This document shows, in pieces, positions 1-6,081 of a stretch of DNA of 13,140 bases. This DNA is from Deltaproteobacteria bacterium. GTDB taxonomy: Bacteria; Desulfobacterota; SM23-61. Both the position numbers and the translations under genes were made by a program. Where the stretch lies: NCBI GenBank assembly GCA_026388915.1, contig JAPLIW010000588.1:1-13140 (forward strand), read 5' to 3'. Within the stretch, counting starts at the first letter, position 1. Each line of letters opens with the position of its first letter. Under the pieces are notes generated by a model. The model was given only the letters and a program-made list of their open reading frames with translations, was not told the origin of the DNA and searched no databases.

Positions 1-405
1 GAAATCGTGGCGGGAAAGGCGGAAGCCTATCGGATTTATGAAGATGAACTCTCTCTGGGCATCCTGGACATCAGCCCCTTCACCCGGGGCCACTGCCTGG
101 TCCTTTCCAAGCGGCATGTGCCCTGGTGGCACGATTTGACGGAGAAGGAGACGAAGAGCCTTTTTTCGGTTTCCCGAATCATAGCCCAAAAGCTCAAGAA
201 GGCCCTCAAGCCCGATTTCGTATGCATGTACGCCCGCGGGAGACGGATCCCCCATACCCATATCTTTTTAGTCCCCACCTTCGGCGGCGACCTGCTCGAC
301 CGGTTCTTCAACGCCCTGGAGGGAGCCCAGGAATTCCCCGGCAAAATCGGGCCGGTGAAAAGGAAAAAAGCGCTGAAAGAAACCGCCCGTCTCTTGAAAG
401 GCTAA
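1..405 (+). CDS. HIT-family protein, 5'-truncated by the window edge
   Basis: The frame is open from base 1 and reads E-I-V-A-G-K-A-E-A-Y-R-I-Y-E-D, which matches the early part of HIT (histidine triad) nucleotide hydrolases/transferases just after their usual N-terminal Cys-x-x-Cys. The GTG at 7 is therefore probably internal and the true start lies upstream of the window. The HIT signature is seen at about 253-270 as H-T-H-I-F-L-V-P. Family members normally have H-x-H-x-H, with the middle His as nucleophile; here the first two His are present and the third is Phe (codon 265-267). The fold and a nucleotide-phosphate substrate are likely from family knowledge, but the exact reaction is unknown and activity may be altered. 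The gene ends with TAA at 403-405 and a palindrome follows at once. Nothing links it functionally to the C1 genes downstream. Confidence 0.8.
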   Translation, partial: EIVAGKAEAYRIYEDELSLGILDISPFTRGHCLVLSKRHVPWWHDLTEKETKSLFSVSRIIAQKLKKALKPDFVCMYARGRRIPHTHIFLVPTFGGDLLDRFFNALEGAQEFPGKIGPVKRKKALKETARLLKG

Positions 406-409
406 AAAA

Positions 410-440
410 AATAGGTCTTATAGGACCTATAAGACCTATT
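410..440. terminator. 31-bp perfect palindrome after the HIT gene; possible bidirectional terminator or repeat unit
   Basis: Bases 410-424 pair perfectly with 426-440 around A425 (15 pairs), giving a strong AT-rich hairpin just after the HIT stop codon. An A-run precedes it (404-411), and only TTT follows on the + strand, so it would end transcription better on the minus strand. The stem is built from three near-identical 9-mers (411-419, 420-428, 429-437), a periodic design also seen in other repeats of this window. It may be a dispersed repeat rather than a dedicated terminator. Confidence 0.6.
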
Positions 441-460
441 TCCAATTCAGGAGGGAATCC

Positions 461-910
461 ATGATTCTGACTACCAACCATACCAGTTTTACGGTAAGCG
501 ATGTGGAGCGCTCGGTGGGCTTCTACCGCGACCTTCTGGGCTTTAAACTCCTGTCCATGGCGGAAAGGCCCCAGGGGTTCGCGGAGATCGCCACGGGCAT
601 TCCCGGTGCCCACCTGAAAGTCGCCTATCTCGAAGCTCCGGGCGGGCACCGGCTGGAGCTGATCCAGTACCTCAGCCCCCCGGGGGCGAAGCTGGATACG
701 CGCACCAACAACGTGGGCAGCGCCCATCTGGCCTTCAATGTGGACGATCTTCGCCAGGTTTACCAGGAGTTTAAGGCCAAGGGGGTTCGTTTCAGGGGGG
801 AACCGATCGAGACCCCCGCCGGCCCCAACAAGGGGAACCTCATGGTCTACATGCTCGACCCGGATGATTTCACCCTGGAATTGATCCAGATAAGGGCGGG
901 AGCAGAATGA
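461..910 (+). CDS. VOC-superfamily (glyoxalase/epimerase/dioxygenase fold) metalloprotein
   Basis: This is a 149-residue protein with two beta-alpha-beta-beta-beta half-modules typical of the vicinal oxygen chelate superfamily: about residues 5-70 (starting H-T-S-F-T-V-S-D-V-E-R-S) and 86-143 (starting A-H-L-A-F-N-V-D-D-L). The four positions that bind the divalent metal in glyoxalase I or methylmalonyl-CoA epimerase relatives appear filled: His7, Glu66, His89 and Glu140. Its size fits a single-domain VOC enzyme. A strong Shine-Dalgarno (AGGAGGG, about 449-455) precedes the ATG. The substrate cannot be told from sequence; lactoylglutathione lyase, epimerase or ring-cleaving dioxygenase are all possible. 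It is flanked by a palindrome upstream and a gene-poor leader downstream, so it is probably its own unit and not part of the fhs operon. Confidence 0.85.
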   Translation: MILTTNHTSFTVSDVERSVGFYRDLLGFKLLSMAERPQGFAEIATGIPGAHLKVAYLEAPGGHRLELIQYLSPPGAKLDTRTNNVGSAHLAFNVDDLRQVYQEFKAKGVRFRGEPIETPAGPNKGNLMVYMLDPDDFTLELIQIRAGAE

Positions 911-911
911 G

Positions 912-947
912 CCGTCATTCATGCTTTCCCACGGACGGGGATGACGG
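912..947. repeat. Degenerate inverted repeat, possible remnant of the element at 5035-5169
   Basis: CCGTCAT at 912-918 is the exact reverse complement of ATGACGG at 941-947. The ends (CGTCATTC ... GGGATGACG) resemble the core ends of the better-preserved element at 5071-5141 (CGTCATTC ... GGGGTGACG). It starts two bases after the VOC stop codon. It may be a decayed copy of the same dispersed family; the resemblance is short, so the call is tentative. Confidence 0.4.
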
Positions 948-1259
948 GGGTGAAAAAAGGGGAGCGCGGGCAAATCCTCGATCAACGCGAAGGGGCCCGG
1001 GGAGCCATTCAACCCATTCCACTGAATCGGTTGCCAATCTAGAACCAATCCGAATCCAAATTAAAACTTTGAGAGCCATCCAATTCGGTCCAGGCGTGCG
1101 GGTTGGAGGTATTTGTATATTTAGGCTTACTAAAACTGGGGGAGAAGCTTACCCTATGGGGGTCAGGCTAAGATCTGAGGCAGGCCGTCAAACAGCCGTC
1201 TTCCTTCTCGAACGTTCTTACCCCCCTCCCATCTTTCCCGCAGATTTTTTTAGACTGAT

Positions 1260-1279
1260 CCCAAGGACTCGTCTTTGGG
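1260..1279 (+). other. Small hairpin in the fhs leader
   Basis: Bases 1260-1267 pair with 1272-1279 (8 bp including one G-U pair) around a CTCG loop. No T-run follows, so it is not a classic terminator. It may be part of a structured leader, but no known RNA class was recognised. Confidence 0.35.
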
Positions 1280-1456
1280 GAAGACCCCCGGACGGGAAAG
1301 GTGCATGAATCCGCGGGATGCCGGGATGAAGGGCTTCCATAGGTTCATTCTCCAGCCGTTCTTTGCGCTTCTTAGGAAAACGGACGCAGGATGAGGTTGC
1401 CGTGGGAGAAAAACCGACCCGGAGAAATTTTATAACAATAGAAGGAGGATTCAGGT

Positions 1457-3217
1457 ATGGCGTATGATGCGGTGAAGATGGCGGACTGGCAGATTTCGGA
1501 AGCGGCCGAAGACCACCTGAAGTCGGTCTGGGATTTTCAGAAAGAACTGGGTCTGGAAAAGGATGAAGTCATTCCTTTTGGCCGGATCGGAAGGCTCGAT
1601 TTCATGAAGATCATCAATCGGCTGGGGAAAAAACCCGATGGCAAATATATCGAAGTAACGGCCATTACCCCCACTCCTCTCGGAGAAGGGAAAACCACCA
1701 CTTCGATGGGCCTCATCGAAGGATTGGGGAAGAGAGGGAAGAAGGTCGGGGGTTGCATTCGTCAGCCTTCGGGCGGCCCCACCATGAACATTAAAGGAAG
1801 CGCGGCCGGTGGCGGAAACGCCCAAGCGATCCCCCTGACGGAGTTTTCCATGGGCCTCACCGGGGACATCAATGACATCATGAACGCCCACAACCTGGCC
1901 ATGGTGGCCTTAAACGCGCGGATGCAGCACGAGGCCAATTACACCGATGAGCAACTCGCCAAACGCGGCCTGAAGCGGCTGGATATTGACCCGAAAAACG
2001 TGGAAATGGGCTGGATCATGGATTTCTGCGCCCAGGGATTGCGAAACATCATTATCGGTATCGGCGGGAAGCAGGATGGGTTCCTGATGAACTCGAGGTT
2101 CGGCATCGCCGTAAGCTCCGAGCTCATGGCCATCCTCTCCATCGTTCGAGATTTGGCGGACCTGCGCGAACGCCTGGGAAAGATTACCGTGGGCTACGAC
2201 AAAAAAGGCCATCCGGTGACCACCACCGACCTGGAGGTCGCCGGGGCCATGTGCGCCTGGATGCGCAATACCATCAATCCCACCCTCTTGCAGACCGTGG
2301 AAGGCCAGCCGGTCATGGTGCATACCGGACCTTTTGCCAACATCGCCGTGGGCCAATCTTCCATCATTGCCGACCGAATCGGCCTGAAGATGTTCGACTA
2401 TCATGTGACCGAGAGTGGTTTCGGCTGCGACATCGGCTTTGAAAAATTCTGGAACGTGAAATGCCGCAACAGTGGCCTCATTCCCAATGTCTCGGTGATC
2501 ACCTCCACGGTTCGGGCCCTGAAGATGCACGGCGGCGGGCCCAGAGTCGTGGCCGGGTTACCGTTAGATCCTTCTTATAGCAAGGAGAATTTACCCCTCC
2601 TGGAAAAGGGAGTCGCCAACCTGGTCCACCATATCGGGATCGTCAAGCAGGCGGGGATCAACCCGGTGGTTTGCATCAACTCATTCCACACGGACACGAA
2701 GGATGAGATCGCAGTTCTGCGCAAAGCTGCCGAACAGGCTGGGGCCCGCTGTGCGGTCTCGGCCCATTGGGCTCAGGGAGGAGAGGGGGCGCTGGAGCTG
2801 GCTGACGCGGTCATCGACGCCTGCAACGACAAGGTGAGCTTCAAGTTCCTCTATCCCATGGAGATGCCCCTGCGCCAGAGGGTGGAAACCATTGCAAAAA
2901 ACGTGTACGGCGCCAGCGGGGTAAACTGGCTCCCCGATGCCGCGGCCAAGGCCAAAAAATTTGAGGAAGATCCCAGGTTCAAGGATTTCGCCACCATGAT
3001 GGTGAAAACCCATCTCAGTCTCACCCATGACCCGGCCATGAAAGGGGTACCCAAAGGCTGGACCATCCCGATCCGGGACGTTCTGATCTTTTCGGGGGCC
3101 AAGTTCCTCTGCCCCTGCGCCGGGACCATCAGCCTGATGCCCGGCACAAGCTCGGACCCCGCCTATCGCCGGGTCGATGTGGACGTGAAGACCGGAAAAG
3201 TGAAAGGCTTGTTCTAA
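1457..3217 (+). CDS. fhs: Formate--tetrahydrofolate ligase (10-formyl-THF synthetase)
   Basis: Cytoplasmic enzyme that uses ATP to join formate to tetrahydrofolate, giving 10-formyl-THF, the entry step of the methyl branch of the Wood-Ljungdahl pathway. The 586-residue product carries the family P-loop T-P-L-G-E-G-K-T (about residues 73-80) and many conserved blocks, for example G-S-A-A-G-G-G-N-A-Q around 115-124 and the C-terminal P-G-T-S-S-D-P-A-Y-R-R-V-D-V-D region ending K-G-L-F. It is somewhat longer than the common ~555-560-residue form. AAGGAGG at 1442-1448 sits eight bases before the ATG. It is the first gene of the pathway cluster, with folD next after a 229-bp spacer filled mostly by a repeat element. 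Together with the downstream metVF and acsV genes, this points to a full C1 pathway rather than simple folate housekeeping. The direction (formate use or formate release) cannot be read from sequence. Confidence 0.97.
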   Translation: MAYDAVKMADWQISEAAEDHLKSVWDFQKELGLEKDEVIPFGRIGRLDFMKIINRLGKKPDGKYIEVTAITPTPLGEGKTTTSMGLIEGLGKRGKKVGGCIRQPSGGPTMNIKGSAAGGGNAQAIPLTEFSMGLTGDINDIMNAHNLAMVALNARMQHEANYTDEQLAKRGLKRLDIDPKNVEMGWIMDFCAQGLRNIIIGIGGKQDGFLMNSRFGIAVSSELMAILSIVRDLADLRERLGKITVGYDKKGHPVTTTDLEVAGAMCAWMRNTINPTLLQTVEGQPVMVHTGPFANIAVGQSSIIADRIGLKMFDYHVTESGFGCDIGFEKFWNVKCRNSGLIPNVSVITSTVRALKMHGGGPRVVAGLPLDPSYSKENLPLLEKGVANLVHHIGIVKQAGINPVVCINSFHTDTKDEIAVLRKAAEQAGARCAVSAHWAQGGEGALELADAVIDACNDKVSFKFLYPMEMPLRQRVETIAKNVYGASGVNWLPDAAAKAKKFEEDPRFKDFATMMVKTHLSLTHDPAMKGVPKGWTIPIRDVLIFSGAKFLCPCAGTISLMPGTSSDPAYRRVDVDVKTGKVKGLF

Positions 3218-3229
3218 AAAACAAATTTT

Positions 3230-3421
3230 TCACCGCAGAGATCGCAGAGAACGCAGAGATGAATGTAAAAGGAAATAATGAATCCCGATGGCCAAGATCC
3301 AAACAAATTCTGAAAATTAATTACGCAAATTGCATAAGAATTCGGTCTGGGGATAGAACTGGGTTTCTTGCGGGGTTTTAATTTTTGGATACCTCTGCGG
3401 TCTCTGCGCGCTCTGCGGTGA
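3230..3421. repeat. ~192-bp repeat element with 30-bp inverted ends between fhs and folD
   Basis: The left end 3230-3259 and the right end 3392-3421 are inverted copies matching at 26 of 30 positions. Each arm is three 9-mers of the form A-N-C-G-C-A-G-A-G (left) or their complements (right). The 132 bp between the arms is AT-rich and holds no gene. This looks like a non-autonomous MITE-like or dispersed palindromic element of the CACCGCAGAG type that I associate with many deltaproteobacterial genomes. It fills nearly the whole fhs-folD spacer and could form a long hairpin in the transcript. Confidence 0.75.
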
Positions 3422-3446
3422 TATTTTTTAAAGAATAGGAGGGAAA

Positions 3447-4337
3447 ATGGCCGCGAAGATCATCAGCGGAACCGAGGTGGCCCGGCAGATCCGGGAGGAA
3501 CTGGCCCGGGAAGTAGCCGCCTTGAAGGAAAAACACAACGTGGTACCCGGTCTGGTGACCATTCTGGTGGGCCAGAACCCCGCCTCGGTCAGCTATGTGA
3601 CCGGGAAACAGAAGACCGCCAAGGAGCTGAATTTCTATTCCCTCCAGGACAACCAGCCGGAGGACATCCCCGAAGCCAAGCTCCTGGATCTGATCGAGAA
3701 GTACAACCAGGACCCCAAGATTCACGGAATCCTGGTCCAGCTCCCCCTGCCCAAGCACATCAACGAGACCCGGGTCCTTTATGCTATCGATCCCAGGAAA
3801 GACGTGGACGGCTTCCACCCGGTGAACGTGGGCAAACTGATGATCGGGGAAGCCGACTACCTTCCCTGCACCCCCGCGGGGATCCAACAACTCCTCATCC
3901 GTTCGGGGGTGAAAACGGACGGGGCCGAAGTCGTGGTCCTCGGCCGGTCGAACATCGTGGGCAAGCCCATTGCCAACATACTTCTCCAGAAGAAGAAAGG
4001 AGCCAATGCCACGGTGACCGTCTGCCATACGGGCTCCCGGGATATTGCCTTCCATACCCGGCGAGCGGACATCCTGATCGTGGCCGCGGGCAAACCCAAG
4101 GCCGTGACCGCCGACATGGTGAAAGAAGGGGCCGTGATCATCGATGTGGGGGTCAACCGGATCGGCATGAGCAAAGAGGGCAAGGCCATTCTCTGCGGGG
4201 ACGTGGATTTTGAGGCGGTGAAGGACAAAGCCGGTATGATCACCCCGGTCCCCGGGGGGGTGGGTCCCATGACCATCACCATGCTGATGATGAACACGGT
4301 GAAGGCGGCCAAGCTTGCCGTAGACGCGAAATCATAG
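3447..4337 (+). CDS. folD: Bifunctional methylene-THF dehydrogenase / methenyl-THF cyclohydrolase
   Basis: FolD interconverts 10-formyl-THF, 5,10-methenyl-THF and 5,10-methylene-THF, using NAD(P)+ in the dehydrogenase step. The 296-residue length is normal for the family. Visible motifs in order: Y50-V-T-G-K54 with the catalytic lysine, Q-L-P-L-P-K-H-I (98-105), the D-V-D-G-F-H-P motif (119-125), P-C-T-P-A-G (140-145), the Rossmann stretch G-R-S-N-I-V-G-K-P (166-174), and the C-terminal P-G-G-V-G-P-M-T (269-276). AGGAGGG at about 3437-3443 precedes the ATG. It links Fhs to MetF in the pathway. The stop is TAG (4335-4337); if that codon were read through, the frame would meet TGA at 4374-4376 after 12 more codons. 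Coenzyme preference is not determined here. Confidence 0.97.
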   Translation: MAAKIISGTEVARQIREELAREVAALKEKHNVVPGLVTILVGQNPASVSYVTGKQKTAKELNFYSLQDNQPEDIPEAKLLDLIEKYNQDPKIHGILVQLPLPKHINETRVLYAIDPRKDVDGFHPVNVGKLMIGEADYLPCTPAGIQQLLIRSGVKTDGAEVVVLGRSNIVGKPIANILLQKKKGANATVTVCHTGSRDIAFHTRRADILIVAAGKPKAVTADMVKEGAVIIDVGVNRIGMSKEGKAILCGDVDFEAVKDKAGMITPVPGGVGPMTITMLMMNTVKAAKLAVDAKS

Positions 4338-4472
4338 AAGGTGATATACCTCATAGAGGACGGCGAAGAAAAATGATTTAATAAAACTGCCAGTTATAGT
4401 TTCTGATGAGCATTTTCCCTTCCTGCCTGAAAGCCACGGTTTGAAAAAATTGGAAATGCATGGAGACCCGAC

Positions 4473-4480
4473 GGAAGGAG
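4473..4480 (+). promoter_or_regulatory. Shine-Dalgarno that selects the GTG start of hdrC
   Basis: GGAAGGAG lies eight bases before GTG 4489. A TTG at 4441 in the same frame has no comparable site and would add 16 low-complexity residues. The GTG is therefore the preferred start. Confidence 0.7.
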
Positions 4481-4488
4481 ATCATTCC

Positions 4489-5037
4489 GTGCCCGAGATA
4501 AAGGTTTGGAAATCCTCCTCTTCTCCCGTAGAATCCTTATCCTGGGGGAGCGAGCTCAACGTCCAGGACTGCTACCAGTGCCAGAAGTGCTCGGCCGGCT
4601 GTCCCGTGGCCTTCGCCATGGACTACAAGCCCAACCAGATCCTGCAGATGGTCTCCCTGGGCATGAAGGAAAGAGTCCTGTCCTCCAGGACCATCTGGCT
4701 CTGCGCCTCCTGCTACACCTGCTCCACGCGCTGCCCCAACGACATCGATATCGCCAAGGTCATGGACTGGCTGCGCCAGACGGCCATCCGGGAGGAAGTC
4801 CCGCCGGCGGAGAGAGAAGTGGCCCTATTCCACTCCACCTTCCTGGAAAGCATTCGCGCCCACGGGCGGGTTCACGAGCTTTCCATGATGGCCCGGTACA
4901 AGCAGAAGACGGGAAAGTGGATGGATGACTTCAAGCTGGGCTGGAGGATGTTTACCAAGGGGAAGCTCAAGCTTTTTCCCTCGAGGGTGCGGCAGAAGAA
5001 AGAATTAAAGGATGCCTTTCGGGGATTGAAAGGATGA
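4489..5037 (+). CDS. hdrC: HdrC-type heterodisulfide reductase subunit with two [4Fe-4S] clusters
   Basis: A 182-residue soluble iron-sulfur protein. Two classic cluster motifs C-x2-C-x2-C-x3-C-P are seen, at Cys28/31/34/38 and Cys72/75/78/82, in the spacing normal for HdrC. Size also fits. HdrC passes electrons between the HdrA flavin centre and HdrB. I chose GTG 4489 over the longer frame from TTG 4441 because of the well-placed Shine-Dalgarno. It is the first gene of an hdrC-hdrB-hdrA-mvhD-metV-metF run, the composition of the Moorella-type MetVF-HdrABC-MvhD methylene-THF reductase complex, so its partner is probably MetVF rather than a CoM-S-S-CoB reductase. It ends in two in-frame stops (TGA TGA, 5035-5040), which also form the outer end of an inverted-repeat element. 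Confidence 0.9.
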   Translation: MPEIKVWKSSSSPVESLSWGSELNVQDCYQCQKCSAGCPVAFAMDYKPNQILQMVSLGMKERVLSSRTIWLCASCYTCSTRCPNDIDIAKVMDWLRQTAIREEVPPAEREVALFHSTFLESIRAHGRVHELSMMARYKQKTGKWMDDFKLGWRMFTKGKLKLFPSRVRQKKELKDAFRGLKG

Positions 5038-5169
5038 TGAACTCGTAAAAAGTCGCAATTCCATAGAATTCGTCATTCCGGCGAAAGCCGGAATCCAGTT
5101 ATTTCAAGATGTTCTGGACCCCGGCTTTCGCCGGGGTGACGCTCCAAGAGACTTTTTACGAGATCATCA
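5035..5169. mobile_element. 135-bp MITE-like element between hdrC and hdrB
   Basis: The ends 5035-5054 and 5150-5169 are inverted copies matching at 19 of 20 positions, including 13 contiguous identical bases (CTCGTAAAAAGTC and its complement). Inside is a second nested inverted repeat, 5071-5098 with 5114-5141. Each inner arm can itself fold: 5078-5091 has a CCGGC stem with a GAAA loop, and 5119-5136 has a 7-bp GC stem with a TTTC loop. No transposase is encoded. The hdrC stop codon lies in the left end. Similar CGTCATTC...GAATCCAG palindromes are widespread in proteobacterial genomes. The hdrB frame stays open through part of it, but that is chance extension. It could act as a stability or attenuation hairpin in the hdr transcript. 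Confidence 0.8.
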
Positions 5170-5225
5170 ACCCCTGCAAAGTTCGGAGTCAGAAAGCTTC
5201 AGAAATTCATTCCGGCTTTTCAAGT

Positions 5226-5230
5226 GAGGG
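5226..5230 (+). promoter_or_regulatory. Shine-Dalgarno that selects the TTG start of hdrB
   Basis: GAGGG ends seven bases before TTG 5238, where the HdrB family N-terminus (K-V-S-Y-Y-P-G-C) begins. The upstream ATG at 5109 lies inside the repeat element and would add 43 unrelated residues. Confidence 0.7.
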
Positions 5231-5237
5231 ATGTACC

Positions 5238-6068
5238 TTGAAAGTTTCTTATTATCCCGGCTGCGCTTTACACGGCACAGCGCGGGAATACGATGAGTCG
5301 ACCCGGGCCGTGAGCGCTCTTCTGGGTGTGGAGCTCGGCGAGCTGCCCGACTGGAACTGCTGCGGGGCCAGCTCCGCCCACATGACCGATGACTCCCTGG
5401 CGCACGGCCTGGTGGCCCGGAACCTGGCCATCGCGGAGAAAGCGGGAAGGGATCTCGTCGTCCCCTGCGCGGCCTGCTACAGCCGGTTCAAGACGGGAGA
5501 AAAGGAGCTGGAAGCAGGGGCCCCTAAGCTCAATTTCCGGATCCTGAGCCTCCTCGAGTTCCTCGTCGATGACGGCCTCATGGACCGGATCCCGGGGATG
5601 ATCAAACGGCCTCTCGTTGGCCTCAAAATGGTCAGTTACTACGGCTGTCTGTTGGTCCGGCCTCCCAAAGTGACCGGGGCGAAGAAATACGAAAACCCGG
5701 AGGAGATGGACAAACTCCTGGGCCTCCTGAGGGCGGAGGCGATCCCCTGGTCCTACAAGACCGACTGCTGCGGGGGAAGTCTGGTCCTCACCCGGGCGGA
5801 CATCGTCCGGCGGTTGACCCGGAAGCTTTTCGACAAAGCCCTGGAGGCCGGGGCGGAAGCCGTTGCCGTAGCCTGCCCCCTGTGCCAGTCCAACCTGGAT
5901 TCCCGCCAGGAGGAGATCTCCCGGGAAGCGGGAAAGAATTACCAGATCCCCATCCTGTACATCACCGAATTGATTGGTTTAAGCCTGGGCCATCCTGATA
6001 CGGGAAAATGGTTCCGGAGGCATTTCGTCGATCCCAGGAAGCTTCTGGTTTCCAAGGGCCTTTTTTAA
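5238..6068 (+). CDS. hdrB: HdrB-type subunit with two CCG domains (non-cubane Fe-S clusters)
   Basis: With the TTG start the product is 276 residues and begins M-K-V-S-Y-Y-P-G-C-A-L-H-G-T-A, typical of HdrB. Two complete cysteine-rich CCG domains are visible: Cys9, Cys41-Cys42-Gly, Cys77-x2-Cys80, and Cys137, Cys177-Cys178-Gly, Cys213-x2-Cys216. In methanogen HdrB these bind paired non-cubane [4Fe-4S] clusters that reduce the heterodisulfide. Both sets are intact here, so the protein should still hold both clusters; in the MetVF context the acceptor or donor is unknown and may be MetVF or another disulfide or carrier. It lies 200 bp after hdrC, unusually far for this operon, because of the inserted repeat element, and 13 bp before hdrA. 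UUG initiation may lower its translation relative to its neighbours. Confidence 0.92.
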   Translation: MKVSYYPGCALHGTAREYDESTRAVSALLGVELGELPDWNCCGASSAHMTDDSLAHGLVARNLAIAEKAGRDLVVPCAACYSRFKTGEKELEAGAPKLNFRILSLLEFLVDDGLMDRIPGMIKRPLVGLKMVSYYGCLLVRPPKVTGAKKYENPEEMDKLLGLLRAEAIPWSYKTDCCGGSLVLTRADIVRRLTRKLFDKALEAGAEAVAVACPLCQSNLDSRQEEISREAGKNYQIPILYITELIGLSLGHPDTGKWFRRHFVDPRKLLVSKGLF

Positions 6069-6081
6069 GGGCAAGGAGAGA

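Larger units (their letters stand above)
911..1456. other. 546-bp gene-free leader upstream of fhs
   Basis: No convincing gene is present. A frame open from 907 to 1308 has low-complexity, repeat-like composition, no family resemblance and overlaps the VOC stop; I do not call it. What can be seen: a degenerate inverted repeat at 912-947 with arms of 7 bp (912-918 and 941-947); a small stable hairpin at 1260-1279; a T-run at 1244-1250; and the fhs ribosome-binding site AAGGAGG at 1442-1448. I found no clear -35/-10 pair and did not recognise a known riboswitch. The length suggests the fhs promoter and a 5' leader lie here, but that is inference. Confidence 0.5.

Noticed and set aside
308..1048. 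Minus-strand open frame of 246 codons across the VOC gene
   Set aside because: Lies opposite clear HIT and VOC coding sequence and crosses the 410-440 palindrome; no motif seen.
907..1308. Open + strand frame of 133 codons in the leader before fhs
   Set aside because: Overlaps the VOC stop and the 912-947 repeat, has no ribosome-binding site of note, odd composition rich in Arg, Gly and Pro, and no recognisable family.
1397..1436. Promoter TTGCCG (1397) with TATAAC (1431) before fhs
   Set aside because: Spacing is 28 bp, too long, and the start of transcription would fall on the ribosome-binding site.
911..1456. THF, cobalamin, SAM, Moco or c-di-GMP riboswitch upstream of fhs
   Set aside because: I looked for their conserved core sequences by eye and found no convincing match.
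1910..2530. Minus-strand open frame opposite fhs
   Set aside because: Fully antisense to conserved fhs residues; composition is that of a complement frame.
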